Assembly: GCF_000473225.1 (NCBI RefSeq)
Contig: NZ_KI421509.1
Coordinates: forward strand, 3,242,868 to 3,306,867
Direction of reading: 5' to 3'
Length of the DNA stretch: 64,000 bases
DNA from: Sedimentitalea nanhaiensis DSM 24252
Lineage (GTDB): Bacteria > Pseudomonadota > Alphaproteobacteria > Rhodobacterales > Rhodobacteraceae
In this document: positions 36,768 to 45,561 of the stretch, in pieces
How the letters are laid out: every line of letters begins with the position of its first letter
How positions within the stretch are numbered: position 1 is the first letter of the stretch
Notes under the pieces: generated by a model
Told to the model about the DNA's origin: nothing
The model's input: the letters and a program-made list of their open reading frames with translations, nothing else
Databases searched by the model: none
Position numbers and translations under genes: made by a program

Positions 36768-37949
36768 ATGAACGCTATCGTAACCGATTTGTCGGCAGCC
36801 GCACGTATTGCGCCCGTCGCCCCTCTGAACCGTATCGAGACCTTCCTGCAAACCGCCCGGTTTGAGCGTCCGACGCTGGTTCTGGACATCGCGGCCGTGG
36901 CCCGCCAGTTCCGCGCCCTGCAGGCCGGTCTGGGCCGTGCGCAGATCCACTATGCCGTCAAAGCCAACCCGCAGCGCGAAATCATCGAAGAGCTGGTGAA
37001 TCTGGGCTCGGGCTTTGATGCCGCGAGCCGTGCAGAAATCGAACTGTGCCTGTCGCTGGGTGCGGATGTCGATCACATCTCTTTCGGCAACACGATCAAA
37101 CGCGCTTCGGATATTGCATTTGCCTATCACGCCGGGGTCACCCTGTTTGCGGCAGATGCCGAGGAAGAGCTGGAAAAGATCGCCGAGCATGCGCCCGGCT
37201 CCCGCGTCTATATCCGCTTGATCGTCGATGCGTCTCAGGCCGACTGGCCTCTGTCGCGCAAATTCGGCTGCGCGCGGGATAAGGCGATCAAGCTGCTGGA
37301 TATGGCGGTCGAACTGGGTCTGGACCCGGTCGGGTTCTCGTTCCACGTCGGCAGCCAGACCCGGCAGGCCGAAATGTGGACCACAACCCTGGATCAGGTG
37401 GCGCAGATCTGGTTTGACGCCAAAGCCGCCGGTCACCACCTGACCCTGCTGAACATCGGCGGCGGTTTCCCTGCGTTCTACGGCGAAGAAATCGAATCGC
37501 CCACCCCCTATGCCGCCAAGGTCATCGACCTGATTACCCAGCGGTTCGGCGACGTGCCGCAGATCATGGCCGAACCGGGCCGGGGCATGGTGGCCGAAGC
37601 TGGCATGATCGCCGCCGAAGTGCTGCTGGTCAGCCGCAAGTCGGACAGTGATCTGCACCGCTGGGTCTATCTGGACATCGGAAAATTTTCGGGGCTGGCC
37701 GAAACCATGGACGAAGCGATCCGCTATCAGTTCGTCACCGACCGCGATCACGAGAGCACCGGCCCCTGCATTCTGGCCGGTCCGTCCTGTGACAGCGCCG
37801 ACGTGCTGTATGAAAAACGCCCCGTGGCTCTGCCGCTGGGTCTGCGGTCGGGTGATCGGGTCCTGATCCGCAACTGCGGTGCCTATACCTCGACCTACGC
37901 CTCGATCGGTTTCAATGGCTTCCCGCCGCTGGACATCGTGGTGATCTAA
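36768..37949 (+). CDS. Ornithine/lysine-type decarboxylase (fold type III PLP)
   Basis: A 393-aa alanine-racemase-fold decarboxylase. PLP lysine in HYAVKANPQ, FGNTIKRASDI, FHVGSQ, the glycine loop NIGGGFP, EPGRG and the catalytic cysteine in GPSCDSADV. This is the eukaryotic-type ornithine decarboxylase common in alphaproteobacteria, giving putrescine; lysine may also be used. ATG 36768 is preferred because GGAG lies six bases upstream; ATG 36762 is too close to it. Confidence 0.9.
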   Translation: MNAIVTDLSAAARIAPVAPLNRIETFLQTARFERPTLVLDIAAVARQFRALQAGLGRAQIHYAVKANPQREIIEELVNLGSGFDAASRAEIELCLSLGADVDHISFGNTIKRASDIAFAYHAGVTLFAADAEEELEKIAEHAPGSRVYIRLIVDASQADWPLSRKFGCARDKAIKLLDMAVELGLDPVGFSFHVGSQTRQAEMWTTTLDQVAQIWFDAKAAGHHLTLLNIGGGFPAFYGEEIESPTPYAAKVIDLITQRFGDVPQIMAEPGRGMVAEAGMIAAEVLLVSRKSDSDLHRWVYLDIGKFSGLAETMDEAIRYQFVTDRDHESTGPCILAGPSCDSADVLYEKRPVALPLGLRSGDRVLIRNCGAYTSTYASIGFNGFPPLDIVVI

Positions 37950-38071
37950 AACGGGTCCGGGTCAGCAGGAATCGCCTGGGGCTCTACAGCGAGAAGATCT
38001 GGCAGGGCAGGGGTTTCCTTGCCCGCCCGTCTGGCGCACTCTCGGGATCAGACATCCACGGAGCGTGCCAG

Positions 38072-38920
38072 ATGCCCTTTGATCCCCCCGCAGATGCCGA
38101 CTCTCGTCGCGCCATTCCGCCCGTCATCTGCTATCCTACCGACGACTTGCCGCACCCTGATCTGGCGCTGTACCGGGCCGCCCGCGCGGACGCGGTCAGG
38201 ACCGGCGAAGTGCTGGTGCCGCCTCGCACCGCCGCCTGTTTCACCGTACCGGCCGGGCATTTCTTTCGTATCACCAGTGTCCAGGGGCCGCAGGTCGGCG
38301 ATCTGAACCTGTGGAATGCGAGCGATCTGACCGAGCGGTTCTATTCCGGCAAGACCCGCGCCCTGCACGGCACCCACCTGACCACCGGCCAGCGCATGTG
38401 GAGCAGCTTTCCCCATCTGCGGCCCATGGCCACCATCGTCACCGACACGCTGGATTGGTACGGCAAGGACGCATTTGGCGGGTCGGTACATGACGTGATC
38501 GGCACCCGTTGCGACCCCTATACCGGCAACCTGCTGTCAGGCGGGCAATATCATCACTGTTGCCATTCCAACCTGACCCGCGCCCTGGCGGATCATCTGG
38601 AGATTTCTCTGGAGCAGGCTGAACTGCATGTGCACGACGTTCTGAACGTGTTCATGTGCACCGGCTTTACGCGCGACACCGGCCAGTATTTCATGAAGGC
38701 CAGCCCGGTACGTCCGGGCGATTATCTCGAACTCTTTGCCGAGATCGACCTGCTGGGTGGCCTCAGCGCCTGTCCAGGTGGCGATTGCAGTTCCGAGCAT
38801 TCCAGCGATACGGCATCCTGCCATCCGCTGCTGGTCGAGATTTTTGCACCGTCCGCCGATGCGCTGACCGGATGGTCCCGCCCGCCAGCCAACGGATATG
38901 ACCGCTCGCACGGGCGATGA
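38072..38920 (+). CDS. DUF1989 (urea carboxylase-associated-like) protein
   Basis: A 282-aa cupin-like protein: FRITSVQGPQVGDLNLWNA, TRALHGTHLTTGQRMWS, HDVIGTRCDPYT, HDVLNVFMCTGF, and the Cys-rich SACPGGDCSSEHSSD. These are hallmarks of DUF1989, whose members accompany urea amidolyase and related nitrogen functions. No urea genes are nearby. ATG 38072 is the first good start. Function not established. Confidence 0.8.
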   Translation: MPFDPPADADSRRAIPPVICYPTDDLPHPDLALYRAARADAVRTGEVLVPPRTAACFTVPAGHFFRITSVQGPQVGDLNLWNASDLTERFYSGKTRALHGTHLTTGQRMWSSFPHLRPMATIVTDTLDWYGKDAFGGSVHDVIGTRCDPYTGNLLSGGQYHHCCHSNLTRALADHLEISLEQAELHVHDVLNVFMCTGFTRDTGQYFMKASPVRPGDYLELFAEIDLLGGLSACPGGDCSSEHSSDTASCHPLLVEIFAPSADALTGWSRPPANGYDRSHGR

Positions 38921-38948
38921 TGCCGGGGCGGATGGGCGGCACGCTGCG

Positions 38949-38977
38949 TAGGTACGGCGTATGTACGGGGTATGTAG
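38949..38977 (-). repeat. 11-bp-period GTACATA iteron, copy C
   Basis: On the minus strand the units are CTACATACCCC, GTACATACGCC and GTACCTACGCA, at 11-bp steps (plus-strand TATGTAG 38971, TATGTAC 38960, TAGGTAC 38949). It lies between the convergent DUF1989 and deoD genes, so it is not in a promoter position. Confidence 0.75.
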
Positions 38978-39019
38978 GCTTGGCACAGGGCGGATTTCCT
39001 CCCCGCCCTGTGCCGCTGT

Positions 39020-39727
39020 TTATGTGTTGAACGCAGCCGTCAACGCAATCTCGACCATATCGCCGAAACTGGTTTCGCGCTGATCCGAAGGCAGTGCTTC
39101 ACCGGTGATCAGGTGATCGGACACCGTCAGAACCGCCAGCGCACGACGTCCATAGCGCGCGGCCAAAGTGTACAACTCCGCCGCTTCCATCTCGACGCCC
39201 AGAATACCGTGACGCACCATTTGTTCATTCAGATCGGGACGTTCGTCGTAGAAAACATCTGACGAATAAATCCCGCCGACATGGGTTTTGGTGCCCCGTT
39301 CCTCAGCGGCGGTCACGGCGGCGCGCAACAAAGACCAATCCGCACAAGGCGCGAAATTGAACTCTTTGAAGATCCCCCGCGACGGTGTCGTCACCGTGCT
39401 GGCCGTCATCGCCACGATCACGTCCCGAACCGCGACATGATCCTGCATGCCGCCACAAGATCCTATCCGAATCAAGGTCTTGGCATCGTAGTCCCGGATC
39501 AGTTCGTTGACATAGATCGACAGTGACGGCATTCCCATACCGCTGCCCTGGATGGTTACACGATGCCCGTTCCACGTACCGGTGAACCCCAGCATCCCAC
39601 GCACCTGATTGACCAGTTGTACATCGCTCAGAAAGGTTTCCGCAGCCCATTTCGCGCGATAGGGATCGCCGGGGAGCAGCACCGTTTCTGCAATGGCACC
39701 CTGCTCGGCGCCGATATGAATTGTCAT
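39020..39727 (-). CDS. deoD: Purine-nucleoside phosphorylase, DeoD type
   Basis: A 235-aa hexameric-type phosphorylase: [22 protein letters not shown] at the N terminus, phosphate-site IRIGSCGG, substrate-site EMEAAELY, and TVSDHL near the C terminus. It phosphorolyses purine (deoxy)nucleosides for salvage. It starts 18 bp after the hvrA stop. Confidence 0.94.
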   Translation of the reverse strand: MTIHIGAEQGAIAETVLLPGDPYRAKWAAETFLSDVQLVNQVRGMLGFTGTWNGHRVTIQGSGMGMPSLSIYVNELIRDYDAKTLIRIGSCGGMQDHVAVRDVIVAMTASTVTTPSRGIFKEFNFAPCADWSLLRAAVTAAEERGTKTHVGGIYSSDVFYDERPDLNEQMVRHGILGVEMEAAELYTLAARYGRRALAVLTVSDHLITGEALPSDQRETSFGDMVEIALTAAFNT

Positions 39728-39745
39728 GGATTGGCTCCGGTGTGA

Positions 39746-40069
39746 TCAGATTTCCAGATCGGAAATCTTGACGCCCTTCGCCAGTGCATCGTGAATCCAT
39801 TTCGGTTTGCGCCCGCGGCCCGACCAGGTTTGCTCTGGGTTTTCGGGATTGCGGTACTTTGGCATGGCTTTCAAAGCTTTTGCGGTGCCGCGCACCTTTT
39901 TGTCACTGGACAGCTCATCAAGCGAGAAACCGTATTCCGCTGCGGCCATTTCGGCGGCTTTAAGAGCCTCCCGGCGTTCGCGAAGCTCAGCATCTTTCAG
40001 AGCCTTGTCGATATCTTTTTTAAGCTGGTTCAGATCCTTGCGCGACATTGACTTCAGATCAATTGCCAT
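39746..40069 (-). CDS. H-NS family nucleoid-associated regulator (HvrA-like)
   Basis: A 107-aa protein with an N-terminal coiled-coil oligomerisation region (SRKDLNQLKKDIDKALKDAE) and the C-terminal H-NS DNA-binding signature TWSGRGRKPKWI. It matches the HvrA/Spb proteins of purple bacteria and roseobacters, which bind curved AT-rich DNA and modulate many genes. The leader (40070-40181) is itself AT-rich, consistent with autoregulation (inference). Confidence 0.92.
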   Translation of the reverse strand: MAIDLKSMSRKDLNQLKKDIDKALKDAELRERREALKAAEMAAAEYGFSLDELSSDKKVRGTAKALKAMPKYRNPENPEQTWSGRGRKPKWIHDALAKGVKISDLEI

Positions 40070-40181
40070 TCGTCGTTCCTTTTTTTGTTCCGCAACGGGC
40101 TAGTTCTACCCCGCTACAGAGCATAGTAACGTTTTTTTCAATTATATCAGTGCCATTTTTCGCCTATTGGCAAAAATCGAC

Positions 40182-42149
40182 CTATTGAGCGGCAATCGCC
40201 TTTGGATCGGCCAAAGATACGATATCCATCATGATCGTGTTCAACTCAAAATCCTTGGGCGTGTAAATCTTGGAAATGCCAATTTCCATCAACCTTTGGG
40301 CGTCATCATCTGGAATAATTCCACCCACGATCACCGGAATCCGAGATAGTCCCGCTTCGTTCATTCGCATCACCAATTCCTGAACCAAAGGAATATGGCT
40401 TCCGGACAGGATCGAGAGACCAACGACATGTGCATTTTCGGATATCGCCCTGGCAACAATTTCTTCGGGCGTCAGGCGAATTCCGTCGTAAGATATGTCC
40501 ATGCCACAATCGCGTGCCCGAAACGCGATCTGTTCGGCACCGTTGGAATGACCGTCCAGCCCTGGTTTGCCGACCAGAAACTTCAGCCGACGGCCCAACC
40601 GATCGCTGACCGCGTTGACCGCTTCCCGAATTTCGTCCAGGCCTTCGGTCTTGTTTGACGGCGATCCGGAAACACCGGTTGGCCCACGATAGGTGCCGAA
40701 AACCTGCCGCATCTGTTCGGCCCATTCGCCGGTGGTCGCACCGGCCTTGGCGGCGGCAATCGACGGTTCCATCACATTTGCGCCACTGGCGGCGGCTTCG
40801 CGCAGCGTTCGCAAGGCTGCGGTGACCGTTGTATCGTCGCGCTGCGCGCGCCAGGCATTCAGTCGGTCGATCTGCTCTTGTTCGACTGCGGGGTCTACAA
40901 CCATGATCCCACCGTCCTCGCTCATAAGGGGCGAGGGTTCGGTGGTGGTGAACCTGTTCACACCGACAACCGTGGTTTCCCCTGCCTCGATCCGGTTCAG
41001 ACGGTCGGCATTGGATTCGACCAGCCGCGACTTCATGTATTCGATGGCAGAGATCGCGCCGCCCATGCTGTCCAGATTGGCCAGTTCGGCCCGCGCACCC
41101 GCCTTGAGTTCCTCGACCTTGGCATCTACGGCAGGATTGTTGTCAAACAGGTCGTCGAATTCCAACAGATCGGTTTCATAGGCCAGGATTTGCTGCATCC
41201 GCATCGACCATTGTTGATCCCAGGGGCGTGGCAGACCCAATGCCTCGTTCCAGGCGGGCAATTGCACAGCGCGGGCACGGGCATTTTTGGACAGGGTGAC
41301 TGCCAGCATCTCGATCAGAATGCGATAGACGTTGTTTTCCGGCTGCTGCTCGGTCAGACCCAGAGAGTTGACCTGTACCCCATAGCGGAAGCGGCGCATC
41401 TTGGCATCGTCTACATCATAGCGGGTTTCGCAGATTTCATCCCACAGATCGACAAAGGCGCGCATCTTGCACATTTCGGTCACGAAACGGATGCCTGCGT
41501 TGACAAAAAATGAAATACGGCCAACCAGCATTGGGAAATCCTGGGCGGGCACGCGGGGACGCAATTCGTCCAATACGGCGATTGCGGTTGCGAGCGCAAA
41601 GGCCAATTCCTGTTCCGGCGTCGCGCCGGCCTCTTGCAAATGATAGGAACACACGTTCATCGGGTTCCATTTAGGGACGTTCGTATAACAGTATTCGGCT
41701 ACGTCCGCGATCATCTTGAGCGACGGCTTGGGTGGGCAGACGTAAGTCCCCCGGCTTAGGTATTCCTTGATCAGATCGTTCTGAACCGTACCTTGCAGTT
41801 TGCTGATGTCGGCGCCCTGTTCTTCTGCGACCGCAATATAGAGAGCCAGCAGCCAAGGTGCCGTGGCATTGATCGTCATCGACGTGTTCATCTGTTCAAG
41901 CGGGATTTGATCGAACAGCGCGCGCATATCCCCGAGATGCGCCACCGGAACGCCGACCTTGCCGACTTCGCCGCGTGACAGGGTGTGATCGCTGTCATAT
42001 CCGGTCTGTGTCGGCAGATCGAAGGCGACCGACAGGCCCGTCTGGCCCTTGGCCAGGTTGCCGCGGTACAGGGCGTTGCTGGCCTGCGCAGTGGAATGAC
42101 CCGCATAGGTCCGGATCAGCCATGGGCGGTCTTTCTGCATCTGCGTCAT
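40182..42149 (-). CDS. ecm: Ethylmalonyl-CoA mutase
   Basis: A 655-aa B12-dependent mutase. The large substrate-binding barrel (GLSVAFDLPTQTGYDSDH, TINATAPWLLALY) is followed by a C-terminal cobalamin domain with the DxHxxG motif in GLDGHSNGAEQIA, plus SILSGSH and GGIIP. It rearranges (2R)-ethylmalonyl-CoA to (2S)-methylsuccinyl-CoA. Single-polypeptide length and the ccr neighbour favour Ecm over methylmalonyl-CoA mutase. Confidence 0.92.
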   Translation of the reverse strand: MTQMQKDRPWLIRTYAGHSTAQASNALYRGNLAKGQTGLSVAFDLPTQTGYDSDHTLSRGEVGKVGVPVAHLGDMRALFDQIPLEQMNTSMTINATAPWLLALYIAVAEEQGADISKLQGTVQNDLIKEYLSRGTYVCPPKPSLKMIADVAEYCYTNVPKWNPMNVCSYHLQEAGATPEQELAFALATAIAVLDELRPRVPAQDFPMLVGRISFFVNAGIRFVTEMCKMRAFVDLWDEICETRYDVDDAKMRRFRYGVQVNSLGLTEQQPENNVYRILIEMLAVTLSKNARARAVQLPAWNEALGLPRPWDQQWSMRMQQILAYETDLLEFDDLFDNNPAVDAKVEELKAGARAELANLDSMGGAISAIEYMKSRLVESNADRLNRIEAGETTVVGVNRFTTTEPSPLMSEDGGIMVVDPAVEQEQIDRLNAWRAQRDDTTVTAALRTLREAAASGANVMEPSIAAAKAGATTGEWAEQMRQVFGTYRGPTGVSGSPSNKTEGLDEIREAVNAVSDRLGRRLKFLVGKPGLDGHSNGAEQIAFRARDCGMDISYDGIRLTPEEIVARAISENAHVVGLSILSGSHIPLVQELVMRMNEAGLSRIPVIVGGIIPDDDAQRLMEIGISKIYTPKDFELNTIMMDIVSLADPKAIAAQ

Positions 42150-42295
42150 TTCGAGCCTCGCGAGTCACTTGAGCAATAATATTACGTCACAGACGTCTAA
42201 ACAGAAATTTTCGGCATATGTCAATTCGCTGCGTCGCGGCATCCGTGGTGGTTGAAAACATTGTGAGCCGTTCCGTTTACTGTCAAGTTGCGTGA

Positions 42296-43729
42296 ATGAC
42301 GCAATCCGTGGAAATACCCCTTTGGCTGCTGATGCTGATCCTGGGCTTTGCCCTGATAGCGGCATTGGACAAGGTGATGATTCCTTCGGTGCGGTGGTTT
42401 TTCCGCCGCAGGCTGGAGCGCGTTGTGGCGCGGGTGAACCAAAGGCTGGAGCGTCCGATCCAGCCGTTCAAGTTGGCGCGCCGGTACGACATGATCCAAC
42501 GGCTGATTTATGACCCCATGGTCAGTCAGGCGGTCAGCGATCATGCGCGCGCGCAAGGCATTCCCGAAAGCGTCGCGTTTGAGGAGGCCGGCCGCTATGC
42601 GCGAGAGATCGTGCCCTCGTTTTCCGCCTCGGCCTATTTCGGCTTTGCCATCCGGGCGGCGCGGTTTCTGTCGAACGCGCTGTATCGCGTGCGTCTGGGC
42701 CATCAGGACGAAGCCGGCCTGAAGGCCATTGATCCCGAGGCGACTGTGATCTTTGTCATGAACCACCGCAGCAACATGGACTACGTGCTGGTGACCTATC
42801 TGGCTGCGGAACGGTCCGCCTTGTCCTATGCGGTGGGGGAGTGGGCGCAGGTCTGGCCGCTCAGCGGGCTGATCCGGGCAATGGGGGCGTATTTCATTCG
42901 TCGCAAATCGCGCAACGAACTGTATCGCAAGGTTCTGGCCCGCTACGTCAGATTGGCCACCGACGCAGGGGTGACCCAAGCGATGTTTCCCGAAGGAGGG
43001 CTGAGCCAGTCCGGGGCGCTGATGCCGCCAAAACTGGGTTTGCTGAAATACATCGTCGATGAGTTTGACCCCGAAGGCCGGGATGTCGTCTTTGTGCCGG
43101 TTGCGCTGAACTATGACCGCGTGCTGGAAGATCGTATTCTTGTGGCGGCCGCCAGGGACCCCAAGGGGCGGTTCAAGGCAAGTATTGGAGTAGTGACCGG
43201 CAAGGCTCTGAAGCAAGTGTGGTTGCGTGCGACCGGGCGCTATCACCGGTTTGGCTATGCCGCCGTCAGCTTTGGCAAGCCGGTGTCTCTGCGGGCGGTT
43301 GTCGCGCGTGTGGACGGGGATCCAACTGTGCCGCTGGCGCGGATGTTGATGCGGGATATCGGTGCCATCGTGCCGATTCTGCCTGTACCTCTGGTGGCGT
43401 GGCTCGTTATGCAGAACGGGCCTATGACGCGTGAAGAGATTGAATTGGGATTTGCGAAGGTTTTGAACATGAGCCCGGATGCCCACACGCATCTGCCCCG
43501 TAACAATCGGGTCTATGCGGTCGAGGTGGGAGTGCGCCAGCTGGTAGAGCGAAAGATCCTGAGATCAGAGCGGGGCCGGTATGTTCCGGATGCGGGGCAG
43601 GTGGACATTCTGCGCTTTTATGCCAATTCGATCCGTCATCTCATGCCCACCCCGGCCAAGGTGGATTCTGCGGTTGCGAAGGATTATTCTGCGGTTGCGA
43701 AGGATTATTCTGCGGTCGCAGGGTCATAA
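42296..43729 (+). CDS. HX4D glycerol-3-phosphate acyltransferase-like protein
   Basis: A 477-aa protein with an N-terminal hydrophobic helix and a PlsB-like acyltransferase core. HX4D is NHRSNMDYVL near residue 157, followed by YFIRRKSRNELYRKVL and FPEGGLSQSG. It probably acylates glycerol-3-phosphate or a related acceptor; exact substrate is unknown. The C terminus carries a short tandem repeat (SAVAKDY). It sits between ecm (divergent) and ccr, a conserved position in Rhodobacteraceae. Confidence 0.82.
   Translation: MTQSVEIPLWLLMLILGFALIAALDKVMIPSVRWFFRRRLERVVARVNQRLERPIQPFKLARRYDMIQRLIYDPMVSQAVSDHARAQGIPESVAFEEAGRYAREIVPSFSASAYFGFAIRAARFLSNALYRVRLGHQDEAGLKAIDPEATVIFVMNHRSNMDYVLVTYLAAERSALSYAVGEWAQVWPLSGLIRAMGAYFIRRKSRNELYRKVLARYVRLATDAGVTQAMFPEGGLSQSGALMPPKLGLLKYIVDEFDPEGRDVVFVPVALNYDRVLEDRILVAAARDPKGRFKASIGVVTGKALKQVWLRATGRYHRFGYAAVSFGKPVSLRAVVARVDGDPTVPLARMLMRDIGAIVPILPVPLVAWLVMQNGPMTREEIELGFAKVLNMSPDAHTHLPRNNRVYAVEVGVRQLVERKILRSERGRYVPDAGQVDILRFYANSIRHLMPTPAKVDSAVAKDYSAVAKDYSAVAGS
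43663..43722 (+). repeat. 21-bp tandem repeat at the 3' end of the acyltransferase gene
   Basis: A truncated unit (43663-43680) and two full 21-bp units (43681-43701 and 43702-43722; consensus GGATTATTCTGCGGTTGCGAA) are in frame and encode D(Y)SAVAK repeats just before the stop. Units are nearly identical, so the expansion is recent. Confidence 0.85.
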
Positions 43730-43756
43730 AATTACCAAATGGGGCGGATTGCTGTT

Positions 43757-43766
43757 GCAATATTGC
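43757..43766. promoter_or_regulatory. Perfect palindrome GCAATATTGC upstream of ccr
   Basis: GCAATATTGC at 43757-43766 is a 10-bp perfect palindrome 73 bp before the ccr start, in a plausible operator position. Regulator unknown. With one short copy this is weak evidence. Confidence 0.35.
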
Positions 43767-43838
43767 GTGGCTGTTCATATCCCAATCTGATAAATGTGAT
43801 TCTGCATCGCAGCGACCACGAGCATAAAGGAGGCCAGC

Positions 43839-45125
43839 ATGGCTTTGGACACCAACAGCGACATTGCCCCCTACGAGGCACCTGAAAAGGACCTGTATGA
43901 AATTGGCGAACTGCCGCCCATGGGCTATGTTCCCAAGCAGATGTATGCATGGGCCATTCGCAAGGAACGCCACGGCGAACCCGACACGGCAATGCTGCAA
44001 GAGGTCGTGGAAGTGCCGACGCTGGACAGCCATGATGTGCTGGTTCTGGTGATGGCCGCAGGCGTAAACTATAACGGGGTTTGGGCCGCATTGGGAAAAC
44101 CAATCAGCCCGTTTGACGGCCATAAACAACCTTACCACATTGCCGGTTCCGATGCCGCAGGCATCGTCTGGGCGGTTGGCGACAAGGTCAAGCGCTGGAA
44201 GGTTGGCGACGAGGTCGTGGTGCACTGTAACCAGGACGATGGCGACGATGAAGAATGCAACGGCGGCGATCCGATGTATTCGCCCAGCCAGCGAATCTGG
44301 GGATACGAGACGCCTGACGGATCGTTCAGCCAGTTCACGCGGGTGCAGGCGCAGCAGCTGATGCCGCGGCCCAAGCATCTGACCTGGGAAGAGGCCGCCT
44401 GCTATACGCTGACGCTTGCCACGGCCTATCGCATGCTGTTTGGCCATGAGCCGCACGATCTGAAGCCCGGGCAGAATGTTCTGGTCTGGGGGGCGTCGGG
44501 CGGGCTGGGCTCGTATGCGATCCAGCTGATCAATACCGCAGGGGCCAATGCGATCGGCGTGATTTCGGATGAGAGCAAGCGCGACTTCGTCATGGATCTT
44601 GGTGCCAAGGGTGTGATCAACCGGCGCGACTTCAAATGTTGGGGTCAACTGCCCACGGTCAACACGCCGGAATATAACGACTGGCTCAAAGAAGCGCGCA
44701 AGTTTGGCAAGGCGATCTGGGACATCACCGGCAAAGGTGTGAACGTGGATATGGTCTTTGAGCATCCGGGCGAAGCAACCTTTCCGGTGTCGACCCTGGT
44801 GGTCAAGAAGGGCGGCATGGTTGTAATTTGCGCCGGCACCTCGGGGTTCAACCTGACCTTTGACGTGCGGTACATGTGGATGCATCAAAAGCGGCTTCAG
44901 GGCAGCCACTTCGCCCATCTCAAGCAGGCCAGCGCTGCGAACAAATTGATGCTGGAGCGACGGCTCGACCCTTGCATGTCCGAGGTGTTCTCTTGGGCCG
45001 ACCTGCCACAGGCGCATATGAAGATGCTGCGAAACGAGCACAAGCCCGGAAACATGTCAGTATTGGTGCAATCGCCAGTCACGGGCTTGCGCACCATCGA
45101 AGAAGTGCTCGACGCCGGCAACTGA
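43839..45125 (+). CDS. ccr: Crotonyl-CoA carboxylase/reductase
   Basis: A 428-aa medium-chain dehydrogenase/reductase. Catalytic region VNYNGVWAALGKPISPFDGHKQ (read in parts), NADPH motif VWGASGGLGSYAIQ, and the long C-terminal MWMHQKRLQGSHFAH, typical of Ccr. It converts crotonyl-CoA, CO2 and NADPH to (2S)-ethylmalonyl-CoA, the defining step of the ethylmalonyl-CoA pathway. AAAGGAGGCC precedes the ATG. It ends in a strong terminator. Confidence 0.95.
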   Translation: MALDTNSDIAPYEAPEKDLYEIGELPPMGYVPKQMYAWAIRKERHGEPDTAMLQEVVEVPTLDSHDVLVLVMAAGVNYNGVWAALGKPISPFDGHKQPYHIAGSDAAGIVWAVGDKVKRWKVGDEVVVHCNQDDGDDEECNGGDPMYSPSQRIWGYETPDGSFSQFTRVQAQQLMPRPKHLTWEEAACYTLTLATAYRMLFGHEPHDLKPGQNVLVWGASGGLGSYAIQLINTAGANAIGVISDESKRDFVMDLGAKGVINRRDFKCWGQLPTVNTPEYNDWLKEARKFGKAIWDITGKGVNVDMVFEHPGEATFPVSTLVVKKGGMVVICAGTSGFNLTFDVRYMWMHQKRLQGSHFAHLKQASAANKLMLERRLDPCMSEVFSWADLPQAHMKMLRNEHKPGNMSVLVQSPVTGLRTIEEVLDAGN

Positions 45126-45156
45126 AGCCTTTGTTAAGATAAGCTGACCACACTGC

Positions 45157-45200
45157 AAACGCCCGCGAATCACTTCACTGTGTCGCGGGCGTTTCGGCAT
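45157..45200 (+). terminator. Intrinsic terminator of ccr
   Basis: A perfect 12-bp stem, AAACGCCCGCGA (45157-45168) against TCGCGGGCGTTT (45183-45194), with a 14-nt loop, 32 bp after the ccr stop. The U tract is short (TTT). Confidence 0.85.
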
Positions 45201-45308
45201 GAGATGCCCGGTTTTGTAATATCAGGGGCTTGCGATTACCTTCCTCGCTGTTTCTGGGGAGTGGAAACCAGCGAATTTCCTAACATATCCGCTCGTGGTA
45301 GAGTTGTG

Positions 45309-45324
45309 TTAATCTTTCGTTAAC
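45309..45324 (+). promoter_or_regulatory. CtrA-type box TTAA-N7-TTAAC
   Basis: TTAA (45309-45312), a 7-nt spacer TCTTTCG, and TTAAC (45320-45324) match the full CtrA recognition pattern. It lies 18 bp before the 72-aa gene and about 175 bp before luxR. A promoter activated from here would start close to or after codon 1 of the 72-aa gene, so it may instead serve luxR or act by repression. Confidence 0.6.
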
Positions 45325-45342
45325 TACTCCGGGGCGACTCTG

Positions 45343-45561
45343 ATGATGCAAAATGACTGGATACTGGACGTTCTGGCGGACCTCAAATCATTTGCCTCTG
45401 CAAATGGCTTGGGTGCCTTGGCCGAACAGCTGGATGACACCACGCTGATCGCCGCCGCTGAAATCGCGTCCCAAAAGGAAGAGGCGCGTGCGCAACTAAA
45501 TGGCGAACACGGTCAACTTGGATCAAATATTACAGGACTTGGACGCCACCAGCGCGCTTGA
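45343..45561 (+). CDS. 72-aa conserved-looking protein upstream of luxR
   Basis: A 72-aa acidic, helical protein (DWILDVLADLKSFASANGL, then ALAEQLDDTTLIAAAEIAS). I recall similar short proteins in Rhodobacterales, without known function. Its 3' end overlaps luxR by 62 bp in another frame, an unusually long overlap, so translation of the two may be linked. Starts with tandem ATG codons. Confidence 0.65.
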   Translation: MMQNDWILDVLADLKSFASANGLGALAEQLDDTTLIAAAEIASQKEEARAQLNGEHGQLGSNITGLGRHQRA

